In this document: piece by piece, positions 1-9,100 of the stretch
How positions within the stretch are numbered: position 1 is the stretch's first letter
Layout of the letters: each line of letters starts with the position of its first letter
Source of the DNA: Siminovitchia sp047228825
GTDB taxonomy: Bacteria > Bacillota > Bacilli > Bacillales > Bacillaceae_C
Reading direction: 5' to 3'
NCBI RefSeq assembly: GCF_047228825.1
Contig: NZ_JBFEGN010000001.1
Location: 186,001-250,000 of the forward strand
Length of the DNA: 64,000 bases
Notes under the pieces: generated by a model
The model's input: only the letters and a program-made list of their open reading frames with translations
Told to the model about the DNA's origin: nothing
The model's database searches: none
Made by a program: the position numbers and the translations under genes

Positions 1-163
1 ATTTGTTTACGATCATTCTGTCCCCGTTATGCAGTGTAGGCATCATCGAAAAACCATCGACCACAATCGGAGCAAAAAGGAAATAGCGGATAACAGCGGC
101 CAGCCCTACGGCAATAAGCAGAGCTTTTGTCCACTCCCAAAGCTCATTTTTTTCTTTCGCCAT
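1..163 (-). CDS. lepB: Signal peptidase I, N-terminal part (cut by window edge)
   Basis: Type I signal peptidase, which removes signal peptides from secreted proteins on the outer face of the membrane. Only the first 54 codons lie in the window; the gene continues below position 1. The protein begins MAKEKNELWEW, followed by one hydrophobic anchor (about residues 12-30). It then has the family motif GFSMMPTL (about residues 38-45), which contains the catalytic serine and the substrate-pocket region. The ATG is at 161-163 with a modest ribosome binding site (GGATGG) just upstream. It follows rplS on the same strand but is separated from it by a terminator and a repeat, so it is probably transcribed separately. 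The catalytic lysine lies outside the window. Confidence 0.9.
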   Translation of the reverse strand, partial: MAKEKNELWEWTKALLIAVGLAAVIRYFLFAPIVVDGFSMMPTLHNGDRMIVNK

Positions 164-268
164 TTTGTCACCATCCAATCGTTACTGGTAAGATTGCACA
201 ATTTTTTTCTTTCATATGTATACACCATTCTACATGAGTTTAAAACTCAAGGAAACTGCTGTTTTAGG

Positions 269-524
269 ATAAAGCGAAACTTCAATCAGCAAGGCTCCCA
301 TCCCCCCGCTGATAAGACGTGGAATAAAGGCCCAGAACGCTGCTTCCTGTTGGCAGGATAAGCAGCGGCTTCCTGTGCTCGCTTGCACTGGTACATCCCA
401 AACGCCGCAGCGCCTTTGTGATCAGCCATCCTGTCGACCCGTTTACCGGCACTTGAGCTCCCGCCCAATCTCTTCGATTCACTGGGGTTAAGGTGGGAGT
501 CTTGCTGCCAGTTAATCCGGGATA
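269..524. repeat. Double-hairpin intergenic repeat, copy A (with internal filler)
   Basis: The left edge (269-291) is identical over 23 bp to the left edge of copy B at 10869-10891. A hairpin ATCAGC...GCTGAT follows. The right part (458-510) has a stem CTCCCGCC/GGTGGGAG around a loop containing ATCTCTTCGATT, very like copy B, and then a CTGCCA tail. About 150 bp of unrelated sequence without a credible ORF sits between the two hairpins. The sequence GGATAAA occurs near both ends (about 268-274 and 520-526), as if units could be joined head to tail. The family is not identified. The two hairpin ends without a transposase resemble non-autonomous IS200/IS605-type derivatives, which is inference only. 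Confidence 0.6.
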
Positions 525-535
525 AACCGCAAAGT

Positions 536-563
536 AAAAGGAGCTTGAATTCAAGCTCCTTTT
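536..563 (-). terminator. Perfect 28-bp palindromic terminator after rplS
   Basis: A 14-bp perfect inverted repeat runs from AAAAGGAGC to GCTCCTTTT, centred on GAATTC. Read on the minus strand it lies about 38 bp beyond the rplS stop and ends in a T run, so it should terminate rplS transcription. Because of its symmetry it could act in both directions. Confidence 0.8.
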
Positions 564-601
564 CCAAGTTTCTCTTATGTCCTTCTTTGGACCAAGCACG
601 C

Positions 602-946
602 CTAGCGAATTTCTTTAATGCGGGCCGCTTTACCGCGCAATTTGCGCAAATAGTAAAGTTTCGCACGGCGAACCTTGCCGCGGCGCACGACATCAATTTT
701 CGCGATCCGCGGGGTATGAACCGGGAATGTTCTTTCTACGCCAACACCGTAGGAAATTTTGCGGACCGTGAATGTCTCGCTGATTCCGGCACCCCGGCGG
801 CGGATCACGACTCCTTCAAACACCTGGATCCGCTCACGTGTTCCTTCCACTACTTTTACATGAACCCGGACTGTATCCCCGGGGCGGAAAGCCGGCAGGT
901 CAGTACGAAGCTGTTCTTTCGTAATTTCTTCTATCAATTTGTGCAT
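602..946 (-). CDS. rplS: 50S ribosomal protein L19
   Basis: L19 is a protein of the large ribosomal subunit, located at the subunit interface. The 114-residue product (MHKLIEEITKEQLRTDLPAF at the start, KAARIKEIR at the end) matches the family over its full length, including the block with FRPGDTVRVHVKVVEG and the basic C-terminus. Two ATG codons are adjacent (949 and 946). AGGAG lies 6 and 9 bases upstream of them; 946 is chosen because related proteins begin M-x-K-L. It is the last gene of the rpsP-trmD-rplS ribosome and RNA-modification cluster. An L19-leader structure precedes it, and a strong palindromic terminator follows. Confidence 0.97.
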   Translation of the reverse strand: MHKLIEEITKEQLRTDLPAFRPGDTVRVHVKVVEGTRERIQVFEGVVIRRRGAGISETFTVRKISYGVGVERTFPVHTPRIAKIDVVRRGKVRRAKLYYLRKLRGKAARIKEIR

Positions 947-961
947 CATATTCATCTCCTT

Positions 962-1019
962 CCAACCGATGCTCATGCAAACATGCAACCTTGCAGCGGA
1001 ACACCGTAGTCCCGGCTGG
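962..1019 (-). ncRNA. L19 leader (cis-regulatory RNA of rplS)
   Basis: On the minus strand just before the rplS ribosome binding site there is a compact three-part structure. A closing stem CCAGCCG/CGGTTGG (1013-1019 with 962-968) encloses two small hairpins, one around CGGTGTTCCG and one around TGCATGTTTGCA. This arrangement and the position immediately upstream of rplS fit the L19 leader known from low-GC Gram-positives, which is thought to provide feedback control by L19. The assignment rests on position and pairing, not on a covariance search. Confidence 0.7.
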
Positions 1020-1086
1020 AAACGATTTAACTCACTCCAGCCACAAAAGTAATATTATCATACACGGCCGGCATTTACAATTAGAA

Positions 1087-1812
1087 TCAGGACAGATTTT
1101 CCTCTTCGAGCCATCTTTTTTGCTCTTCCGTTAACGGATAGTTTTCAAGAAGGTCGGGACGGCGAATTTTGGTTCTTTTCAAAGCCTGCGTTAGACGCCA
1201 CTCTTCTATCTTTTTGTGATTCCCGGAAAGGAGTACGTCAGGCACTTTCATTCCCCGAAAATCGGCCGGCCTTGTATAATGAGGATGCTCCAGCAATCCG
1301 GTTGAATAAGAATCAAAAACAGGTGATGCTTCATTGCCGAGAACTCCCGGCAATAGGCGGACAACCGAATCAATCACGACCATGGCAGCCAGTTCTCCGC
1401 CTGTTAAAATGTAATCCCCAATGGAAATTTCGTCTGTCGCGATATTTCTGATCCGCTCATCATATCCTTCATAATGTCCGCAAATCAAAATAAGCTGCTC
1501 TTCTTTTGACAGCTGTTCTGCTTTCTTTTGGGTAAACGCCTCTCCCTGCGGGCATAAAAGCACCACGCGCGGCGATACATTTTCCTTTTTTACGTGTTCG
1601 ACCGCATCAAAAATCGGCTGCGGCTTTAATACCATTCCCGCCCCGCCGCCATAAGGATAGTCATCAACCGTCCGGTGCTTGTCATCGGAGAAATCGCGGA
1701 AATTTGCCACATGGTACGTTACGGCATTTTTTTCGGCGGCTTTTTTTAAAATGGAGGAACCGAGAACCCCCGTAAACATTTCAGGAAACAAAGTCAAAAC
1801 GTCAATCCTCAC
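1087..1812 (-). CDS. trmD: tRNA (guanine-N1)-methyltransferase TrmD
   Basis: TrmD transfers a methyl group from S-adenosylmethionine to N1 of G37 in tRNAs that have G36, which prevents +1 frameshifting. The 241-residue protein starts MRIDVLTLFPEMF. It carries the SPOUT knot motifs GHYEGYDERI and IGDYILTGGELA (about residues 113-145), which form the cofactor pocket. The start codon overlaps the end of rimM by 4 bp (ATGA arrangement), so the two are translationally coupled. About 140 bp downstream rplS begins, after its own leader. Length and motifs are normal. Confidence 0.97.
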   Translation of the reverse strand: MRIDVLTLFPEMFTGVLGSSILKKAAEKNAVTYHVANFRDFSDDKHRTVDDYPYGGGAGMVLKPQPIFDAVEHVKKENVSPRVVLLCPQGEAFTQKKAEQLSKEEQLILICGHYEGYDERIRNIATDEISIGDYILTGGELAAMVVIDSVVRLLPGVLGNEASPVFDSYSTGLLEHPHYTRPADFRGMKVPDVLLSGNHKKIEEWRLTQALKRTKIRRPDLLENYPLTEEQKRWLEEENLS

Positions 1813-2324
1813 GATAATAACCCCTCCAGCGGATCAATGACAATTTCTTTTTGATAAACGGAAACTTTTAGGACTACCTCGGCAATATAGGGAATGAGCA
1901 CATCTTTTCCGTTCTCCCTTTGTACGACCCAAACATCGTTGGCCCCGGGGGTCAAAATTTCTTTTACAACGCCCAGCTCTTCCCCATCAACAGTAACCAC
2001 TTTGCATCCAATGATTTGGTGAAAATAATATTCCCCTTCCGGAAGTTCCGCCAATTCTGCTTCAGAAACTTTTAACATCCCATTTTTCCATTGTTCAACT
2101 TCATTCACGCTGTCATATCCTTCAAATGTAAGCAAATCAAATTGTTTATGTTTGCGATGCGTTTTGACTACAAGTGGAACAGGGGCTCCTTGTTTGAGGA
2201 AAAGATGCAGAGTATTGCCCGGGGCGTAGCGTTCTTCCGGAAAATCGGTTACAGAAATCACTCGGACTTCTCCGCGTATTCCATGGGTATTGACGATTTT
2301 TCCAACATTAAACCAACGGCCCAT
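1809..2324 (-). CDS. rimM: 16S rRNA processing protein RimM
   Basis: Ribosome maturation factor that binds S19 during 30S assembly. The 171-residue protein has the N-terminal RimM beta-barrel (MGRWFNVGKIVNTHGIRGEV) and a C-terminal PRC-barrel domain (about residues 95-170, GEYYFHQIIGCKV onward). The ATG at 2322-2324 is chosen because GAGGTG lies 6 bases upstream. The in-frame GTG at 2331-2333 overlaps that ribosome binding site and is unlikely to be used. It lies between ylqD (5 bp gap) and trmD (4 bp overlap), a standard ribosome-biogenesis arrangement. Confidence 0.96.
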   Translation of the reverse strand: MGRWFNVGKIVNTHGIRGEVRVISVTDFPEERYAPGNTLHLFLKQGAPVPLVVKTHRKHKQFDLLTFEGYDSVNEVEQWKNGMLKVSEAELAELPEGEYYFHQIIGCKVVTVDGEELGVVKEILTPGANDVWVVQRENGKDVLIPYIAEVVLKVSVYQKEIVIDPLEGLLS

Positions 2325-2329
2325 GACAG

Positions 2330-2722
2330 TCACCTCTCCCGAATTTCCGAAATGATCCCGTCTTTAATAATGACGGTTTTTCCTTTCATTATTTCTTCCC
2401 AATTATCGCCAATTTCAATATCAACAACTGCCTGAACATCTTGATCCTTCAGCTCGCTCCCGTACGGAAGCATTCCAAGCTGCTCAATCTGAAAGTCAAT
2501 TAATTTTATTTTTTCCCTTCTCAATTCAATTTCCTTATCAAACTGGGCCTTTAGGCCGGCGGCTGAAAATTTTCTCGTTCTTTCCAATTTTTTCATTTCA
2601 AATAATAATTGATCACATTCTTTTTGAAGCTGCTGTTTTTGCTTGTTATATTTGGCGGAAAGCTTTTCACGGCTTTTTTCGGTTAAAATTTGTTTGACGG
2701 TGACAGTTTGGATAATTTTCAC
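2330..2722 (-). CDS. ylqD: YlqD family protein
   Basis: A 130-residue protein of the YlqD family, found in Bacilli between ylqC (khpA) and rimM; its biochemical function is not known to me. Residues about 15-80 are strongly charged (Lys/Glu-rich with regular hydrophobic spacing) and look like a long coiled coil. The C-terminal 40 residues (VDIEIGDNWEEIMKGKTVIIKDG) look like a small beta domain. The start is GTG at 2722, with GGAGG about 8-10 bases upstream. Its place in the rpsP-rimM-trmD cluster suggests a link to ribosome assembly, which is inference. Confidence 0.85.
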   Translation of the reverse strand: MKIIQTVTVKQILTEKSREKLSAKYNKQKQQLQKECDQLLFEMKKLERTRKFSAAGLKAQFDKEIELRREKIKLIDFQIEQLGMLPYGSELKDQDVQAVVDIEIGDNWEEIMKGKTVIIKDGIISEIRER

Positions 2723-2785
2723 ACGATCATCCTCCGTCTTTCATTATTTCGTTTACATCGTAAAAAAAGGGAGGTTTATGCCTCC

Positions 2786-3019
2786 CTATTCGTCGATTTC
2801 CATGTATACCTTCTTATGTTGTTTGGATCCTGCTGCGGCATACACGACCGTTCTGATCGCTTTGGCCACGCGGCCGTGCTTTCCAATCACTTTCCCGATA
2901 TCCTTTTCGTGAACCGCAAGGTGATAAACGATTCGTTTGTCATCTTCGTTCACTCGCACATGAACATTGTCAGGATGATCAACAATCGGCTTTACGATCG
3001 ACAAAATTAATTCCTGCAT
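2786..3019 (-). CDS. khpA: KH-domain RNA-binding protein KhpA (YlqC)
   Basis: Small (77-residue) single-KH-domain RNA-binding protein; in other Firmicutes KhpA pairs with KhpB and influences cell division and elongation. The KH signature GxxG is visible in GKVIGKHGRVAKAIRTVV (about residues 44-61). The start is uncertain. ATG at 3019 (MQELILSIVKP) is preferred because relatives begin near this point, but an in-frame GTG at 3028 is possible and neither has a strong ribosome binding site. It follows rpsP after about 11 bp, so translation may be coupled. Confidence 0.88.
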   Translation of the reverse strand: MQELILSIVKPIVDHPDNVHVRVNEDDKRIVYHLAVHEKDIGKVIGKHGRVAKAIRTVVYAAAGSKQHKKVYMEIDE

Positions 3020-3030
3020 CGCTATCACGT

Positions 3031-3303
3031 TTATTTGTTATTCTTCGCGTTATGGTATTTCTCCATAATCCCTTGTTTAGAGAACAGGTTGCGAACGGTA
3101 TCAGATGGTTTTGCCCCATTCTGCAGCCACTTTAATGCACTTTCTTCATGAATGGTAATTTGTGCGGGCTCGGCAACGGGGTTATATGTGCCAACCTCCT
3201 CGATAATGCGGCCATCACGCGGTGAACGCGAGTCGGCAACAACGATCCGATAAAAAGGAGTTTTCTTTGCTCCCATACGTTTCAAACGAATTTTAACTGC
3301 CAT
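3031..3303 (-). CDS. rpsP: 30S ribosomal protein S16
   Basis: S16 is a primary assembly protein of the small ribosomal subunit. The 90-residue product starts MAVKIRLKRMGAKKTPFYRI and contains the conserved VADSRSPRDGR and IGTYNP-like blocks (here VGTYNPVAEP). GGAGGTGC lies upstream of the ATG. A sigma-A-like promoter (TTTACA-17-TATGAT) sits about 40 bp before the gene, so rpsP is the likely first gene of the rpsP-khpA-ylqD-rimM-trmD unit. Confidence 0.98.
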   Translation of the reverse strand: MAVKIRLKRMGAKKTPFYRIVVADSRSPRDGRIIEEVGTYNPVAEPAQITIHEESALKWLQNGAKPSDTVRNLFSKQGIMEKYHNAKNNK

Positions 3304-3341
3304 GCTTTAAAGCACCTCCGAATATTTTTACACAAGATAGT

Positions 3342-3370
3342 ATCATATCAGTGTGTGTTTTGTTTGTAAA
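3342..3370 (-). promoter_or_regulatory. Sigma-A promoter of rpsP
   Basis: On the minus strand TTTACA (3365-3370) and TATGAT (3342-3347) are separated by exactly 17 bp. The site lies about 40 bp upstream of the rpsP start, in the gap after ffh. This fits a vegetative promoter starting the rpsP-trmD unit. Confidence 0.65.
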
Positions 3371-3413
3371 GTGTTTTTTCTTAACATGCTAATCAGCGCT
3401 TGCGCTTTTCTTA

Positions 3414-4757
3414 TTACATAAACGGGAATTTGATGCCTTTTTTTCTCCCTTTTTGCTGCATGCCCGACATTTGCTTGATCATTTTTTTCATTTCCTCAAA
3501 CTGTTTCAAAAGCCTGTTCACCTCTTGAACGGATCGCCCGCTCCCTTTGGCGATTCTTTTTCTTCTGCTCGCATTCAAGATTTCAGGGCGTTCTTTCTCG
3601 GCTTTTGTCATCGACCGGATGATGGCCTCCACATGTCCAATCTGTTTTTCGTCCAACTGCAGATTGTTGAGCCCTTTCATTTTGTTGGCGCCTGGCATCA
3701 TTTTGATCAATTCATCGAGCGGTCCCATGTTCCGGACTTGACCAAGCTGTTCGAGAAAATCGTCAAATGTAAAGGTGGCTGTTCGGAATTTATGTTCCAT
3801 TTCCTTCGCTTTTTCTTCATCGACAGATGCCTGGGCTTTCTCAATCAAGGTAAGTACATCACCCATGCCCAGGATCCTGGAAGCCATCCGCTCGGGGTGA
3901 AATGGTTCGAGTGCATCCATTTTTTCTCCCATCCCGACAAATTTAATCGGCTTTTGGGCAACGGATCGAATCGATAATGCAGCACCTCCGCGGGTATCCC
4001 CATCCAGCTTTGTTAAAATAACGCCTGTTATGTCAAGCTGTTCGTTAAAGCTTTGCGCCACATTGACAGCATCCTGTCCCGTCATGGCGTCCACGACAAG
4101 GAATATTTCATCCGGACTGGCCGCTTCCTTAATTTGCCTTAATTCCTCCATTAACTCTTCGTCAATGTGCAGTCTTCCGGCCGTATCGATCAAGACGTAA
4201 TCACAATTTTCTTCCTTTGCCTGCTCGATTCCCTTGCGGACGATTTCCACGGGGCTCACTTGGTCGCCCAGCGAAAATACAGGTATATCAAGCTGCTTTC
4301 CGATCGTTTCGAGCTGTTTAATGGCTGCCGGCCTGTATATGTCGGCAGCGATAAGCAAAGGCTTTCGGTTGTAGCTTTTCCGCAGCAAATTGGCAAGCTT
4401 GCCAGTCGTTGTCGTTTTACCGGCCCCTTGCAGGCCGGACATCATGATCACGGTCGGCGGCCGTTTCGCAGTTGCAATCTTGCTCTGCTCACCGCCCATC
4501 AGATCGGCAAGCTCTTCTTTCACCACTTTAATGACCTGCTGTCCCGGAGTGAGGCTTTTCATCACTTCCTGGCCAACCGCTCTTTCGCTCACTTTTTGAA
4601 TAAACTGCTTGACAACCCGAAAGTTGACGTCCGCCTCCAGCAAGGCAATACGGACTTCACGCATCATCTCTTTTACGTCAGCTTCCGTTACTTTTCCCTT
4701 GCCGCGGATTTTTTGAATTGTCGATTGCAGCCGGTCGGCCAATCCTTCAAATGCCAT
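3414..4757 (-). CDS. ffh: Signal recognition particle protein Ffh (SRP54)
   Basis: GTPase of the signal recognition particle, which binds signal sequences at the ribosome and, through FtsY, delivers nascent membrane proteins to the translocon. The 447-residue protein has an N-terminal four-helix N domain. Its G domain has GLQGAGKTTTTGKLA (about residues 108-122), DTAGR (about 190) and TKLDGDTRGGA (about 247-257). The C-terminal Met-rich M domain ends MSGMQQKGRKKGIKFPFM. It lies downstream of its partner genes ftsY and ylxM, the usual order. Domain content and length are typical. Confidence 0.98.
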   Translation of the reverse strand: MAFEGLADRLQSTIQKIRGKGKVTEADVKEMMREVRIALLEADVNFRVVKQFIQKVSERAVGQEVMKSLTPGQQVIKVVKEELADLMGGEQSKIATAKRPPTVIMMSGLQGAGKTTTTGKLANLLRKSYNRKPLLIAADIYRPAAIKQLETIGKQLDIPVFSLGDQVSPVEIVRKGIEQAKEENCDYVLIDTAGRLHIDEELMEELRQIKEAASPDEIFLVVDAMTGQDAVNVAQSFNEQLDITGVILTKLDGDTRGGAALSIRSVAQKPIKFVGMGEKMDALEPFHPERMASRILGMGDVLTLIEKAQASVDEEKAKEMEHKFRTATFTFDDFLEQLGQVRNMGPLDELIKMMPGANKMKGLNNLQLDEKQIGHVEAIIRSMTKAEKERPEILNASRRKRIAKGSGRSVQEVNRLLKQFEEMKKMIKQMSGMQQKGRKKGIKFPFM

Positions 4758-4769
4758 TATTGCCGCCCC

Positions 4770-5102
4770 CTAATCCAATTCCTCTAATTTATCCAGATAT
4801 TTGGATATGTTAGCTTTCAAGTCTGGGAAGTCGCTAAACCGCTCCCTCATCATACGGATCAGTTGTTTTCGCTTTTGGAATTTTTCCAGCAGCAATAGCC
4901 TGCTTTCATATTCCTCCAGCAATGCTTCGGTCCGCTTCAAATTATCGTATACAGCCTGCCGGCTAACTCCATGGTTTTCGGCAATTTCTCCAAGTGAAAG
5001 ATCATCCCGGTAGTAAAGGGACATATAATTGCGCTGCTTTGGAGTCAACAACGATTGATAAAAATCATACAAATTATTCATGCGCGTTGTCTTCTCAAGC
5101 AT
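4770..5102 (-). CDS. ylxM: YlxM, SRP-associated helix-turn-helix protein
   Basis: A 110-residue UPF0122/YlxM family protein encoded directly before ffh; the relative in Streptococcus binds SRP components. It resembles the sigma region 4 type of helix-turn-helix: SLGEIAENHGVSRQAVYDNL (about residues 36-55), followed by a charged helix. Two adjacent ATG codons (5105, 5102) follow AAGGTGGAG. The second is chosen because the family begins MLEKTTRMN. Whether it acts as a DNA-binding regulator or only as an SRP cofactor is not shown by the sequence. Confidence 0.92.
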   Translation of the reverse strand: MLEKTTRMNNLYDFYQSLLTPKQRNYMSLYYRDDLSLGEIAENHGVSRQAVYDNLKRTEALLEEYESRLLLLEKFQKRKQLIRMMRERFSDFPDLKANISKYLDKLEELD

Positions 5103-5186
5103 CATCCGAATCTCCACCTTGTTAAGTCAAAAGCCTTTACACACCATAAATCTTACACCATTCCCGTAGATGCGTCAAGCCGTCCG

Positions 5187-6176
5187 CTATTCTTGCGCTT
5201 TTTCAATTGCGTCAGAAAATAAGCCATAAATATATTTTTCAGGGTCAAACGGCTGCAAATCATCGATTTTTTCACCCAGCCCGACGAATTTCACCGGGAT
5301 ATTCAGTTCTTTGCGAATCGCCAAAACGATCCCTCCTTTGGCTGTCCCGTCCAGTTTGGACAAAACGATGCCGCTCACATCAGTGGCTTCTTTAAAAGTC
5401 TTTGCCTGGATAAGGGCATTTTGTCCCGTCGTTGCGTCGAGAACGAGCAATACTTCGTGCGGTGCCCCGGGGATTTCCCGTTCAATGACACGCTTGATCT
5501 TGCCGAGCTCTTTCATCAAATTTACTTTGTTCTGAAGGCGCCCGGCAGTATCACATAACAAAATATCCGCTTTTCTCGCCTTTGCGGCCTGCAGGGCATC
5601 ATACATGACAGCAGCCGGATCCGATCCTGCTGCTTGTTTTATGACATCCACACCGACGCGCTCACCCCACGCTTCAAGTTGTTCTATAGCCCCGGCCCGA
5701 AATGTATCTCCGGCAGCAAGAAGGATTTTTTTCCCTTCTTCCCTAAATTGATGGGCCAATTTTCCAATGGTCGTCGTTTTTCCCACTCCGTTTACCCCGA
5801 CGAACAAAATAACTGTCAGGCCATCCTCCTGGATGTTCAGGGAACTTAGGTTTTCTTCCCCGGACTCGTAAATCTCGATCAGCTTTTCTGATATAACGGG
5901 TTGAATGTCCGCAGGATCTTTCATGTTCCTTCTTTTTACTTCCGTTTTTAATTCATCGACAAGTTCCATGACCGTTTCAAATCCGACATCGGCCTGAATC
6001 AATATGTTTTCAAGCTCTTCAAAAAAGTCTTCGTCCACGGTCCGGTAACGGGCAACGAGGTCATTGATTTTGCTGGAAAATTGCTCACGCGTTTTGACAA
6101 GGCCGTCCTTAAATTTTACAGGGATGGAATCAGTTGACGTTGTCAATTTTTCCTTTAATTTTTTAAAAAAACTCAT
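5187..6176 (-). CDS. ftsY: Signal recognition particle receptor FtsY
   Basis: Membrane-associated GTPase that docks the SRP-ribosome complex. The 329-residue form has only the NG core, with a short basic N-terminus (MSFFKKLKEKLTTS) instead of the long acidic A domain of E. coli, as is usual in Bacilli. Motifs are GVNGVGKTTTIGKLA (about residues 127-141), DTAGRL (about 210) and SKLDGTAKGG (about 272-281). GGAGGTG precedes two adjacent ATG codons; 6176 gives a 9-base spacing and the family-like start. It follows smc with a 20 bp gap. Confidence 0.97.
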   Translation of the reverse strand: MSFFKKLKEKLTTSTDSIPVKFKDGLVKTREQFSSKINDLVARYRTVDEDFFEELENILIQADVGFETVMELVDELKTEVKRRNMKDPADIQPVISEKLIEIYESGEENLSSLNIQEDGLTVILFVGVNGVGKTTTIGKLAHQFREEGKKILLAAGDTFRAGAIEQLEAWGERVGVDVIKQAAGSDPAAVMYDALQAAKARKADILLCDTAGRLQNKVNLMKELGKIKRVIEREIPGAPHEVLLVLDATTGQNALIQAKTFKEATDVSGIVLSKLDGTAKGGIVLAIRKELNIPVKFVGLGEKIDDLQPFDPEKYIYGLFSDAIEKAQE

Positions 6177-6196
6177 CATGCTTCACCTCCATGTTA

Positions 6197-9100
6197 TTAG
6201 GCCAGCACTTTGGCCTCTTCCAATTTTACGGAGACAAGCTTGGACACGCCCGACTCCTGCATCGTTACGCCGTACAATACGTCTGCCCCGGCCATCGTTC
6301 CCTGTCTGTGTGTAATCACGATGAATTGGGTATTTTGGCTGAATTCTTTTAAATAATTGCTGAAACGATGGACGTTCGCTTCATCCAGCGCCGCTTCGAC
6401 TTCGTCCAGGACACAAAATGGGACAGGCCTTACTTTCAAGATGGAAAATAATAGGGCGATGGCCGTCATCGATCGTTCTCCGCCCGATAAAAGGCTTAAA
6501 TTTTGCAGTTTTTTCCCGGGCGGCTGGGCGACAATTTCGACCCCGGTGTTTAATAAATCATCTGGCGCTGTCAATTCCAGCTTCGCCCGTCCCCCGCCAA
6601 ACAGGGAGCGAAAGACATCTTCAAACGATTGTTGGATGGAGGCAAATGTCTGGCCAAATCTTTTTACCATTTCTCCGTCCATTTCGTCCATAATTTGCTC
6701 GAGCGTACCCTTTGCTTTCAACAAGTCACGCTGCTGTTCTGTTAAAAATTCATACCGGCTGTTTACCCGTTCATATTCATCAATCGCCCCGATGTTAACG
6801 GAACCCATTTCCCGGATTTCACTCTTTAACCGTTCCAGCCTGCCCTTTGCTTCTTCAGGAGTTTCCTCGAGCGGATATTCCGCTTTTGCCTGCTCATAGG
6901 ACAGCGCATATTCATTTTTTAAAATGTGGGCATAGTTTTCCAATTCCATTTCGAGCCGGTTTTTCTTTAATTCACTTTCTTTTGCCAGATTCATCATTTG
7001 CCGGTGTTTTCTTTTTATTTCCCGCATCTCTTTTTCTATGGATAAGATCGATTGCTGTATCGCGTTCCTTTCCTCACGCCTGTGGGCCGCCTCCCGGATG
7101 GTTTCTTCCTTTTTCCGCTGCATGACGTTGATTTGTTGGTCGTTATCAACGATGTTTTGCTCGAGTTTTTCACTTTCCTCCTGAAGGCTGGACAATCTTT
7201 TTTTTGCATCCTCCAGTTGATTTTTCAATTCTTTCAACGTTTGAATAAGCCTGGCGCGGTTTGTCTCTTCTGCAAGTTTCTGTTCATGTAAAGCCGCGTA
7301 ACGGGTATTTAATTCGCTGATGTCCCCGGCAAGCAATTCTTTATTTTGGCGTTGTTCATTGCGCTTTTTTGTCAGCTCTTCAATCTTCTTGTCAAGCCTG
7401 GCAATGTTCCGTTGGCTGTTTTCCAATGCTGATGCGACTTGTTTCATTTGCTCTTGGATCGCGCTGCATTCGCCCGTCATTTCCTTTTTTTCCATCGCAA
7501 AAAGAGCCATATAATCTTGCGCATTTTTTTGGTTGATTTCAAGTTGGGAGATTTGTTTTTCCAGTTCCTGGCGTTCTTGCAGCCGCTTTTTCTTTATTTT
7601 GCCTGCTTCACCCAGCAGGCGATGGTGTTTTTCGAGCTGCTCCTTCAATCTGTCTGTTTCAAGCTTTTGATTTGAAATGGTTGTCTCAACAGCGCGAAGC
7701 TCTTTTTTATACCGGGCAATCTCATTTTTGCGCCCAACAAGAGAATTTCGTTTCTGTTTTGATTTTCCACCCGTCATGGAACCGCCGGGATTGATGACTT
7801 CCCCGTCAATGGTTACGATGCGAAAACGGTATTGAAGAAGTTTTGCCAATTGTGTTGCTCCTTGCAGATCCTTGGCTATGATGACATTTCCCAGCAAGTT
7901 TTCGATTGCGGGTTCGTATTTTTTGTCAAAACGGATGAGCTGCGAAGCAAGGCCGACAAAGGGGCTGTGTCGCTGAAGGAATAATATTTGCTCGGTTTGC
8001 AGCTTTTTCGGCTTGACAATATTAAGCGGTAAAAAGGTCGCCCGCCCCAATTTGTTTATCTTTAAAAATTCGATCGCTTTCCTGGCATCTTCCTCTGATT
8101 GGACAATGACGTGTTGAACGGCACTGCCAAGCGCAATTTCAATGGCGGTTTCGAGCTCTTTGGGAACATCAACCAATTCGGCAACGGCTCCTTCAATACC
8201 AGGCAAGACGGATTTTTTGGCTCTCAGCACTTCACGGACACCTTGAAAATAGCCGGCATAATCTTCGGCCAATGATTCAAGGCTTTCTTTTTGGGCTTTC
8301 AGTTTATCGGCTATTCTGTATGATTCCATCAGGATGGATTGCTGTTGATCCATTTTCATTTTCAGACCATCCATTTGTTCAACGAGATCTTTTTCTTGCT
8401 GTGTGATGTCTTCCAAGGCCTGAAGCAAGTGAGCGAGCTTTGCCTTTTTCCCTGAAAGGCTGGTTTTTATTTCTTGGTAACCTTCCGTATATTTGTCGTA
8501 ATTTTCATTTGCCTTTTTAAGCTTTATTTCCTGCTGGCTTAGTTGGTTTTCCAAATATTGGAGCCTGTTTTTCTCAGACGCCCGCTCGTTTAAAATCTCG
8601 ACGTAATCACTTTTTAACGAATCAATCGTTGCCTCTATTTGGTCATCAAAACAGTCCAGCTCTTCTTTCTTTTTTAGAAGTTCATCCTGGATATGCTTCA
8701 TTTCCTGATCCTTTTTCTGGATGACTTTTTTCGTAGTCTCGAGTTCTTCCTTCAACGATTGCATTTTACTGCCCGCCTCTTGAATCGAAACTTGAAGCTG
8801 GCCGATCTGTTCGTTCGTATTTTTCTTTCTTTCCTGCAGAACCTGGCTCGTTCCCTCGAGTTTTTCAAGCTGTCCGGATACTTCAAGAAGAACATTTTGG
8901 AGCGAGCTGATTGCTTCGTCAAGGCCATCCTGGTTTTCCCGCTGGGCAGCAAGCGCTGCTTCCGCTTGTTGAACGGCATTTGCCGCTGACTTTTCACTTT
9001 CGGTGCGCTCTTCCCACTCGCTGTTGGCCAGCTCCCATTCTTGATAAAGAGTTTCAATTTGGCAAACCGTTAAAGCTATTTCACTCTTTTCTTTCAATCT

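Noticed and set aside
282..696. Two overlapping minus-strand frames of 105 and 136 codons across the rplS-lepB gap
   Set aside because: They run through the terminator and repeat copy A and partly overlap rplS in another frame; the composition is not protein-like.
545..1009. A 154-codon plus-strand frame over rplS
   Set aside because: Antisense shadow of rplS and its leader; no ribosome binding site or family similarity.
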